Below are positions 58,082-64,000 of a stretch of 64,000 bases of DNA, piece after piece. The stretch comes from an uncultured Oscillospiraceae bacterium (lineage in GTDB: Bacteria; Bacillota; Clostridia; Oscillospirales; Oscillospiraceae), in contig CANRFC010000010.1 of assembly GCA_947629795.1 (NCBI GenBank), positions 1 through 64,000 of the forward strand, written 5' to 3'. The translations under genes and the position numbers were made by a program. The notes below the pieces were generated by a model. The model was not told the origin of the DNA. It worked only from the letters and a program-made list of their open reading frames with translations, and did not search any database. How positions within the stretch are numbered: the first letter of the stretch is position 1; each line of letters opens with the position of its first letter.

Positions 58082-58110
58082 ATTGTAACATGTTGTCGCC
58101 GCTTTGTCAA
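58082..58110 (-). promoter_or_regulatory. Promoter of the NlpC/P60 gene
   Basis: On the minus strand -35 TTGACA (58110-58105), 17-base spacer, -10 TACAAT (58087-58082). Confidence 0.85.
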
Positions 58111-58262
58111 CAGCCGGAGAAAAAAGATTTTCCTGTGATTTTAAGGGGAAAAACCGCCCCGCCGCCCGGAGGACCGGCAGCCCCCTCCATCCGCCCTTGC
58201 GCGTTGTCCCCCGCCGTGCTATACTGGGGTATCCTTAATATGAAATGGAAGGAGTGGTCCGG

Positions 58263-58982
58263 ATGCGCACCGCGCTCATCACCGGCGGCAGCCGGGGCAT
58301 CGGTCTGGCCATCGCCGAGGAGCTGGCCGCCCGAGGCGTCCGGGTGGCTGTTTCCTACCGCGCCCAAAAGCCCCCTGTGGACGCCCTGTTCCTGACCCAA
58401 AACGGGGGGGCAGCGTTCCAAAGTGACGTCTCAGATCCCCGAAATTGCGTGCAACTGGTTGACACTGTGTTAGAAAAATTTTGTCAACTTGACATTTTGG
58501 TATGTAACGCCGGGGTGGCCTGGCAGGGCCTGACCCAGGACATGACTGACGAGGACTACCGCCGGGTGATGGCCACCGACCTGGACGGCGTGTTCTACGC
58601 CTGCCGGGCCGTCCTGCCCCACATGATCGGCCGGAAGCGGGGGCGGATCGTCACCGTTTCCTCCATGTGGGGCCAGGTGGGCGGGGCCTGCGAGGTGGCC
58701 TATTCCGCCGCCAAGGCGGGGGTCATCGGCCTGACAAAGGCCCTGGCCAAGGAGGTGGGCCCCTCGGGCATCACGGTCAACTGCGTCGCCCCCGGGGTCA
58801 TCGACACCGAGATGAACGGCCATCTGGGCCCCGAAGTCCTCTCAGACCTGGCGGAGGAGACCCCCCTGGGCCGGCTGGGGAGCCCCCGGGACGTGGCGGA
58901 ATGCGTGGCCTACCTCTGCTCCGCCGCCGCCTCCTTCTTCACCGGCCAGGTCCTCGCCCCCAACGGCGGCCTGGTCATCTGA
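58263..58982 (+). CDS. SDR oxidoreductase resembling EF-P 5-aminopentanone reductase
   Basis: This encodes 239 residues. Rossmann motif TGGSRGIG at 8-15, NAG motif, catalytic serine in SSMWG and YxxxK as YSAAK. The SSMWGQVGGACEVAYSAAKAGVIGL stretch resembles YmfI, which reduces 5-aminopentanone on EF-P; FabG-like fatty-acid reduction is an alternative. ATG 58263 follows GGAAGGAG by eight bases. An internal block of about 75 bases at 58433-58507 uses very rare, AT-rich codons. Confidence 0.82.
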   Translation: MRTALITGGSRGIGLAIAEELAARGVRVAVSYRAQKPPVDALFLTQNGGAAFQSDVSDPRNCVQLVDTVLEKFCQLDILVCNAGVAWQGLTQDMTDEDYRRVMATDLDGVFYACRAVLPHMIGRKRGRIVTVSSMWGQVGGACEVAYSAAKAGVIGLTKALAKEVGPSGITVNCVAPGVIDTEMNGHLGPEVLSDLAEETPLGRLGSPRDVAECVAYLCSAAASFFTGQVLAPNGGLVI

Positions 58983-59018
58983 TCCCCGCCCCAAAAGCTC
59001 CGGCCCCCGCCGCCGTGC

Positions 59019-59040
59019 CCTTTTGCGCCGACGCAAAAGG
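59019..59040. repeat. Perfect hairpin after the SDR gene
   Basis: CCTTTTGCG at 59019-59027 pairs with CGCAAAAGG at 59032-59040 around a 4-base loop; no T-tract follows. Confidence 0.5.
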
Positions 59041-59115
59041 ACCTGGCACCCCGGAGATCTGTGGAGCGCGTTCCGGGCCTGCCCCCCGACGGCCCGGCCA
59101 TCTGAAGACGGACTG

Positions 59116-59146
59116 AAAAGGACCCGCCCCAGGGGCAGGCCCTTTT
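59116..59146 (+). terminator. Terminator of the SDR gene
   Basis: AAAAGG...GCCCC pairs with GGGGC...CCTTTT (two single mismatches), followed by TTTTCTTC. Confidence 0.7.
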
Positions 59147-59205
59147 CTTCGTCAATAGATACAAAATCGGTGCCCTCGAATTGTGTATCTTGTTGAGAAC
59201 GACGG

Positions 59206-59234
59206 TTGACAATCCACAAAGCGAAACGTATAAT
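59206..59234 (+). promoter_or_regulatory. Consensus promoter of the liv operon
   Basis: -35 TTGACA at 59206-59211, 17-base spacer, -10 TATAAT at 59229-59234: both boxes perfect. A 7-bp inverted repeat AGATACA/TGTATCT at 59157-59190 lies just upstream and may be an operator. Confidence 0.92.
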
Positions 59235-59264
59235 GTCAACTAAACCCAAAGGAGGTTGTTTGAA

Positions 59265-60527
59265 ATGAAAAATCGCACTCTTGCACTGTTGCTGACCGGC
59301 GCCATGCTGGCCGGAGCCCTGGCGGGCTGCGGCGGCGGTGCTGCCGAGAGCAAAGCCCCCGCCGAGAGCCAGGCTCCTGCCGAGTCCGCTGCTCCCGCTG
59401 AGTCCAGCGCCCCCGCCGCCACCGGCTCCGTCTTCAAGCTGGGCGGCACTGGCCCCCTCACCGGCGGCGCCGCCATCTACGGCAACGCGGCCAAGGCCGG
59501 CGCGGAGATCGCCGTGGAGGAGATCAACGCCATGGGCGGCGACATCCAGTTCGAGCTGAAGTATGAGGACGACACCCACGACGCCGAGAAGGCCGTCAAT
59601 GCCTACAACACCCTGAAGGGCTGGGGCATGCAGATCTTCCTGGGCAGCGTCACCTCCACTCCCTGCGTGGCCACCTCTCAGGAGGCCAATGCCGACAAGA
59701 CCTTCCTGCTGACCCCCTCCGCCTCCTCCACCGACGTGCTGGGCGGCGTGGCCAACCCCCTCACCGGCACCGTGGACGTGCCCCGGAAGGACACCGCCTT
59801 CCAGATGTGCTTCATGGACCCCAACCAGGGCTCCGCTTCCGCCCAGTACATCTTTGACCAGAAGCTGGGCACCAAGGTCGGCGTTATCTACAAGAACGAC
59901 GACGTGTACTCCACCGGCATCTACAATTCCTTCGCCGCCAAGGCTGAGGAGCTGGGCCTGGAGGTCGTGTCCACCACCACCTTCACCGAGGATACTCAGA
60001 CCGACTTCTCCGTCCAGATCAGCGACGCCAAGGACAACGGCGCCGACCTGCTCTTCCTGCCCATGTACTATCAGCCCGCCTCCCTCATCCTGTCCCAGTG
60101 CAAGTCCGCCGGTTACGCCCCCAAGTTCTTCGGCGTGGACGGCATGGACGGCATCCTGACCCTGGATGGCTTTGACGTCACCCTGGCCGAGGGCGTCATG
60201 CTGCTGACCCCCTTCAACTCCGACGCCACCGACGACGCCACCAAGAGCTTTGTGGAGAAGTACAAGGCCAAGATGGGCGAGGTGCCCAACCAGTTCGCCG
60301 CCGACAACTATGACTGCGTCTACGCCATCTACAACGCCCTGAAGGCCGCCGGCGCCACCGCCGACATGTCCAATGAGGAGCTGTGCAACGCGCTGATCGG
60401 CCAGTTCACCACCATGACCTTCGATGGCCTCACCGGCGAGGGCATGACCTGGACCGCTGACGGCGCCGTGTCCAAGAGCCCCAAGGGCATGGTCATCGAG
60501 AACGGCGCTTACGTGGGCATGGACTAA
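59265..60527 (+). CDS. livK: Branched-chain amino-acid ABC substrate-binding lipoprotein
   Basis: This encodes 420 residues. A signal with lipobox ALAGC (C22), an alanine/glutamate/serine-rich tether (about 25-52), then a Leu/Ile/Val-binding type I periplasmic fold (VFKLGGTGPLTGGAAIYGNAAKAGAEIAVEEINAMGG). It captures Leu, Ile, Val or a similar amino acid for LivHMGF. ATG 59265 follows AAAGGAGG by nine bases. The perfect promoter suggests high expression. Confidence 0.93.
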   Translation: MKNRTLALLLTGAMLAGALAGCGGGAAESKAPAESQAPAESAAPAESSAPAATGSVFKLGGTGPLTGGAAIYGNAAKAGAEIAVEEINAMGGDIQFELKYEDDTHDAEKAVNAYNTLKGWGMQIFLGSVTSTPCVATSQEANADKTFLLTPSASSTDVLGGVANPLTGTVDVPRKDTAFQMCFMDPNQGSASAQYIFDQKLGTKVGVIYKNDDVYSTGIYNSFAAKAEELGLEVVSTTTFTEDTQTDFSVQISDAKDNGADLLFLPMYYQPASLILSQCKSAGYAPKFFGVDGMDGILTLDGFDVTLAEGVMLLTPFNSDATDDATKSFVEKYKAKMGEVPNQFAADNYDCVYAIYNALKAAGATADMSNEELCNALIGQFTTMTFDGLTGEGMTWTADGAVSKSPKGMVIENGAYVGMD

Positions 60528-60807
60528 CTCCTCGCAAGCTTCGCATCCTTTGCTTCCGGGCGCTGCCCGAAAGCGCAGCCGCTCCGCTGCTCGTCGTTTC
60601 CCCGCGAAAGCGGAGGACCGCTTTCGCGGGGGCCCCGAAGGGCAAGAGGCGCGGCACAGGGACCGTGTGATCCAAAAGAAATGAAGCGACGGCGGGCTGC
60701 CGGGAACGGCAGCCCGCTTCCTTCTTATTGTTGGGGTTTATCGGAAAGGGCCCGTTTTCCCCGGACCTTTTCCGATAAGCCCCCGGAGAGAATTGAGGTG
60801 TGGTAAT
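60528..60807 (+). promoter_or_regulatory. Three-hairpin intercistronic region between livK and livH
   Basis: The 280-base gap has no gene. It holds a 14-bp perfect stem near 60602-60633 (CCCCGCGAAAGCGG arm), an 11-bp stem plus T-rich tail at 60692-60725 (GCGGGCTGCCG), likely a partial terminator, and a 10-bp stem TTATCGGAAA/TTTCCGATAA at 60738-60778 just before livH. Together they could lower permease expression relative to the binding protein. Confidence 0.7.
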
Positions 60808-61713
60808 TTGAGCTTTCTGAACCATCTGATCAACGGCATGGGCCTGGGAAGCGTCTATGCCATCATCGCCCTGGGCTACACTATGGTCTACGGCATCGCC
60901 AAGATGCTGAACTTTGCCCACGGCGACATCATCATGGTGGGCGCCTACGTATGCTTCTTCGCCACGTCCACCTACGGCCTGCCTCCCCTGGTGGGGGTGT
61001 TGCTGGCCATGCTGGTGTGCACCGTGCTGGGCGTGGTCATCGAGCGCCTGGCCTACAAGCCCCTGCGGCAGGCTCCCTCCCTGGCGGTGCTCATCACCGC
61101 CATCGGCATGAGCTACTTCCTCCAGAACGCTGCCCAGCTTTTGTGGACTCCCAACCCCAAGATCTTCCCCCAGTTCTTCGCCACCACCAACCCCGACGGC
61201 ACCCAACAGACCGCCATCCCCCTGTTTGACGGGGCGCTGAACCTGAAGTACACCACCATCGTCAACGTGGCCGCCTGCGTCATCATCATGCTGGCCCTGA
61301 CCTGGTTCACCGGGAAGACCAAGATGGGCAAGGCCATGCGGGCCTGCTCGGAGAACAAGGCGGCGGCCCAGCTCATGGGCATCGACGTCAACGCCACCAT
61401 CTCCCTGACCTTCGCCATCGGCTCGGCCCTGGCGGCCATCGCCGGGGTGCTCTACCTGTCCTCCTACCAGACCCTGGTGCCCACCACCGGCTCCATGCCG
61501 GGCATCAAGGCCTTCACCGCCGCCGTCTTCGGCGGCATCGGCTCCATCCCCGGGGCCTTCCTGGGGGGCATCCTCCTGGGCGTCATCGAGATCCTGGCCG
61601 GCGCTTACATCTCCACCCAGCTTGCCAACGCCATCGTCTTTGCCGTGCTCATCGTCACCCTGCTGGTGCGCCCCGCCGGCCTGCTGGGCAAGCCGGTGGC
61701 CGAGAAAGTGTAA
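60808..61713 (+). CDS. livH: Branched-chain amino-acid ABC permease LivH
   Basis: This encodes 301 residues with about eight helices. LNHLINGMGLGSVYAIIALGYTMVYGIAKMLNFAHGDIIMVGAYV is the LivH start, and the EAA-like CSENKAAAQLMGIDVNATI follows the usual order. The start is TTG 60808 with GAGGTG seven bases upstream. It pairs with LivM to form the channel. Confidence 0.95.
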   Translation: MSFLNHLINGMGLGSVYAIIALGYTMVYGIAKMLNFAHGDIIMVGAYVCFFATSTYGLPPLVGVLLAMLVCTVLGVVIERLAYKPLRQAPSLAVLITAIGMSYFLQNAAQLLWTPNPKIFPQFFATTNPDGTQQTAIPLFDGALNLKYTTIVNVAACVIIMLALTWFTGKTKMGKAMRACSENKAAAQLMGIDVNATISLTFAIGSALAAIAGVLYLSSYQTLVPTTGSMPGIKAFTAAVFGGIGSIPGAFLGGILLGVIEILAGAYISTQLANAIVFAVLIVTLLVRPAGLLGKPVAEKV

Positions 61714-61726
61714 GGGGGTGGCGAGG

Positions 61727-62812
61727 ATGAAAAAGACTTTGAAGCTCAGCAAGACCTCCAAGGGCAACTTCGCCACCTACGGCATGGTCATCCTGGCCTA
61801 CGCCATCCTCCAGTTCCTGGGCAGCAACGCCGTCCGGGAGGGCGGGCTTCTCAGCCCCACCCTCCGGGGCCAGCTGGTGCCCATCTGCGCCTACGTGGTC
61901 ATGGCCCTGTCCCTGAACCTCACCGTGGGCATCCTGGGCGAGCTGAGCCTGGGCCACGCCGGCTTCATGTCGGTGGGGGCCTTTTCGGGCACCATCGCCG
62001 CCATCGCCCTCCAGAACACCATCCCCGCCGGCGGCCCCCGGCTGCTCATCGCCATGGTCATCGGCGCCGCCTTCGCCACCGTGGCCGGTATCCTCATCGG
62101 CATCCCGGTGCTGCGGCTCAACGGCGACTACCTGGCCATCGTCACCCTGGCCTTCGGCGAGATCATCAAGAGCCTGATCACCAACCTCTATGTGGGCAAG
62201 GACGCCAATGGCCTGCACTTCAGCTTCATCACCAATAACATGCGCCTGGGCGAGGGGGGGCAGATGCTCCTCAACGGCCCCATGGGCATCAACGGCATCA
62301 ACAAGATCTCCACCTTCACCGCCGGCTTCGTGCTCATCCTCATCGCCCTGTTCGTCATCTTCAACCTGGTCAACTCCCGCTCCGGCAGGGCCATCATGGC
62401 CCTGCGGGACAACCGCATCGCCGCCGAGAGCGTGGGTATCCCCGTGACCAAGTACAAGATGATGGCCTTTGTCACCTCCGCCGCCCTGGCGGGCTCTGCC
62501 GGCGCCCTGTTCGCCCTGGGGCAGAACAGCCTCATCTCCACCAAGTTCGACTTCAACACCTCCATCCTGGTGCTGGTCTTCGTGGTGCTGGGCGGCCTGG
62601 GCCGGATGTGGGGCTCCATCATCGCCGCCGCCGCCCTCACCATCCTGCCAGAGGCCCTGCGGCAGTTCTCCGACTACCGGATGCTGGTCTACGCCATCGT
62701 CCTCATCCTGGTGATGCTGGCCACCAACAACCCCACCCTCAAGGGCTTCTTTGCCAAGCTCTTCCGCAAGCCCGAAGAGGTCGAGACGGGGAAAGGAGGC
62801 GAGGGCAAATGA
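61727..62812 (+). CDS. livM: Branched-chain amino-acid ABC permease LivM
   Basis: This encodes 361 residues. Typical LivM features are the central LSLNLTVGILGELSLGHAGFMSVGAFSG and the late ALRDNRIAAESVGIPVTKYK EAA loop. GGGGGTGGCGAGG precedes ATG 61727. The stop overlaps the livG start (ATGA). Confidence 0.95.
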   Translation: MKKTLKLSKTSKGNFATYGMVILAYAILQFLGSNAVREGGLLSPTLRGQLVPICAYVVMALSLNLTVGILGELSLGHAGFMSVGAFSGTIAAIALQNTIPAGGPRLLIAMVIGAAFATVAGILIGIPVLRLNGDYLAIVTLAFGEIIKSLITNLYVGKDANGLHFSFITNNMRLGEGGQMLLNGPMGINGINKISTFTAGFVLILIALFVIFNLVNSRSGRAIMALRDNRIAAESVGIPVTKYKMMAFVTSAALAGSAGALFALGQNSLISTKFDFNTSILVLVFVVLGGLGRMWGSIIAAAALTILPEALRQFSDYRMLVYAIVLILVMLATNNPTLKGFFAKLFRKPEEVETGKGGEGK

Positions 62813-63663
62813 GCGAGCGCGTCAAGCGGGAACCCACCAAGCTGGTGCCGGTGCCCTCCACCAACATCATCCCCGAGCGGGACGTGGACAAGACCCCCAT
62901 CCTGGAGTGCCGCCACCTGGGCATCGACTTCGGCGGCCTCACCGCCGTCAACGACTTCAACATGGCCATCGGCCGCACCGAGATCGCCGGGCTCATCGGC
63001 CCCAACGGCGCGGGGAAGACCACCGTGTTCAACCTGCTCACCAAGGTCTATCAGCCCACCCGGGGCACCATCCTCCTGGGAGGTGTGGACACCCACTCCA
63101 TGTCCACCGTCCAGGTGAACAAGGCGGGCATCGCCCGGACCTTCCAGAACATCCGCCTGTTCGCCAACCTCAGCGTGGAGGACAACGTGAAGCTGGGATT
63201 GCACAACCACATTGGCTACGGCATGTGGACCGGGATCTTCCGCCTGCCCTCCTACTGGCGGGAGGAGCGCATCGCCCATGAGCGGGCCATGGAGCTGCTG
63301 TCCATCTTCGACATGGAGGGCCTGGCCGACGTGAAGGCCGGCAGCCTTCCCTACGGCGCCCAGCGCCGGCTGGAGATCGTCCGGGCCCTGGCCACCAACC
63401 CCTCCCTTCTCCTGCTGGATGAGCCGGCGGCGGGCATGAACCCCTCCGAGACCGCCGAGCTTATGGACAACATCGTGAAGATCCGGGACACCTTCCAGAT
63501 CGCCGTGCTCCTCATCGAGCACGACATGAGCCTGGTCATGGGCATCTGCGAGGGCATCTGCGTGCTCAACTTCGGCCAGATCATCGCCAAGGGCACCCCC
63601 GACGAGATCAAAAACAATCCCGAGGTCATCAAGGCTTACCTCGGATCGCGGAAGGAGGGCTGA
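62809..63663 (+). CDS. livG: Branched-chain amino-acid ABC ATPase LivG
   Basis: This encodes 284 residues. An N-terminal extension of about 25 residues precedes LECRHLGIDFGGLTAVNDFN, Walker A GPNGAGKTT and signature region SLPYGAQRRLEI (LivG-type, where the C-motif is YGxQRRLE), Walker B LLLDEPAAGMNP. AAAGGAGG precedes ATG 62809. Confidence 0.95.
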   Translation: MSERVKREPTKLVPVPSTNIIPERDVDKTPILECRHLGIDFGGLTAVNDFNMAIGRTEIAGLIGPNGAGKTTVFNLLTKVYQPTRGTILLGGVDTHSMSTVQVNKAGIARTFQNIRLFANLSVEDNVKLGLHNHIGYGMWTGIFRLPSYWREERIAHERAMELLSIFDMEGLADVKAGSLPYGAQRRLEIVRALATNPSLLLLDEPAAGMNPSETAELMDNIVKIRDTFQIAVLLIEHDMSLVMGICEGICVLNFGQIIAKGTPDEIKNNPEVIKAYLGSRKEG

Positions 63664-63666
63664 GCC

Positions 63667-64000
63667 ATGGCGCTTCTCTCAGTTCAGGACATCAACGTCT
63701 ATTACGGCGCCATCCACGCCATCAAGGGGGTCTCCTTCGAGGTGGAGAAGGGGGAGATCGTCACCCTCATCGGCGCCAACGGCGCCGGCAAGTCCACCAC
63801 CCTGAAGACCATCTCCGGCCTTCTGCGCACCAAGACCGGCTCCATCACCTTCCAGGATGAGAACATCGGCGCCGTCCCCGCCCACAAGCTCATCGCCAAG
63901 GGCCTGGCCCAGGTCCCCGAGGGCCGGGCGGTCTTCCTCAACATGACGGTGGAGGAGAACCTGGAGATGGGCGCCTTCACCCAGCCCAAGGACAAGGTGG
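63667..64000 (+). CDS. livF: Branched-chain amino-acid ABC ATPase LivF (truncated by window edge)
   Basis: The first 111 residues are visible: LLSVQDINVYYGAIHAIKGVSF, Walker A GANGAGKST, and the LivF hallmark LAQVPEGRAVFLNMTVEENLEMGAF. It starts at ATG 63667, four bases after the livG stop. The open end is the window limit, not a mutation. Confidence 0.93.
   Translation, partial: MALLSVQDINVYYGAIHAIKGVSFEVEKGEIVTLIGANGAGKSTTLKTISGLLRTKTGSITFQDENIGAVPAHKLIAKGLAQVPEGRAVFLNMTVEENLEMGAFTQPKDKV

Overview
The window looks like a chromosomal segment of a GC-rich, anaerobic, gut-type Firmicute (Clostridia, most like Oscillospiraceae such as Flavonifractor, Intestinimonas or Lawsonibacter relatives). 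This rests on strong AGGAGG ribosome-binding sites, frequent GTG/TTG starts, ECF and MocR families, SH3b-NlpC/P60 wall hydrolases, a two-gene SUF system and the anaerobe-type radical-SAM DNA-repair pair. The genus is an inference. Most of the window is dense, ordinary chromosome with short intergenic gaps and perfect-stem terminators between convergent genes.

Layout. 1-1.55 kb: end of a probable integrative element (ICE-type ParA, an acidic small protein, an AT-rich structured spacer) abutting tRNA-Arg(CCU); 1.6-1.9 kb holds three decayed tRNA-Arg 5' halves. 2-9.98 kb: HAD phosphatase, release factor 3, a MerR regulator fused to an RDD membrane domain, thioredoxin reductase, and a DNA-repair group (TIGR03915, DUF3795, TIGR03916 radical SAM, TIGR04076). 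10.1-14 kb: MocR regulator divergent from an ECF vitamin-uptake component, then an XRE regulator, TatD and its linked radical SAM enzyme. 14.1-20.6 kb: a MerR-controlled purine/aminated-heterocycle salvage operon (amidohydrolase, DMT exporter, adenine deaminase, NCS2 permease). 20.8-25.4 kb: LuxC, cardiolipin synthase, LuxE and a secreted protein, i.e. a fatty-acid reductase pair without luciferase. 25.5-37.7 kb: M16 peptidase, MntP/YtaF-like protein, HD protein, TauE/SafE and MATE exporters, patatin, MnmA, VanW, a lipoprotein serpin, MnmG and a lipid kinase.

37.7-41.5 kb: an enolase-superfamily dehydratase, an APC permease and a TetR regulator; the first gene has a TTGACA/TAGAAT promoter overlapped by a perfect 46-bp palindrome. 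41.7-43 kb: a membrane protein and a probable degraded group II intron. 43-54.6 kb: a thirteen-gene, leftward, LacI-headed catabolic operon: ribokinase-like kinase, complete Opp/Dpp-type ABC transporter, a ThuA-like glutamine amidotransferase-fold protein, a nitrilase-family amidase, an iron alcohol dehydrogenase, two tandem tautomerases and an ASRT-family small-molecule-binding protein. No described pathway I know uses this set. 55.1-56.8 kb: a minimal SufC/SufB-like Fe-S pair. 56.9-59 kb: SH3b-NlpC/P60 hydrolase and an SDR resembling EF-P aminopentanone reductase. 59.2-64 kb: the branched-chain amino-acid transporter livKHMGF, running off the right edge.

Cross-cutting signals: the 10-mer TTATGT(A/C)AAC occurs nine times, between and inside genes, once forcing very rare codons; two MerR-type promoters with 19-bp spacers; and several regulator/operator pairs read directly from dyad symmetry.
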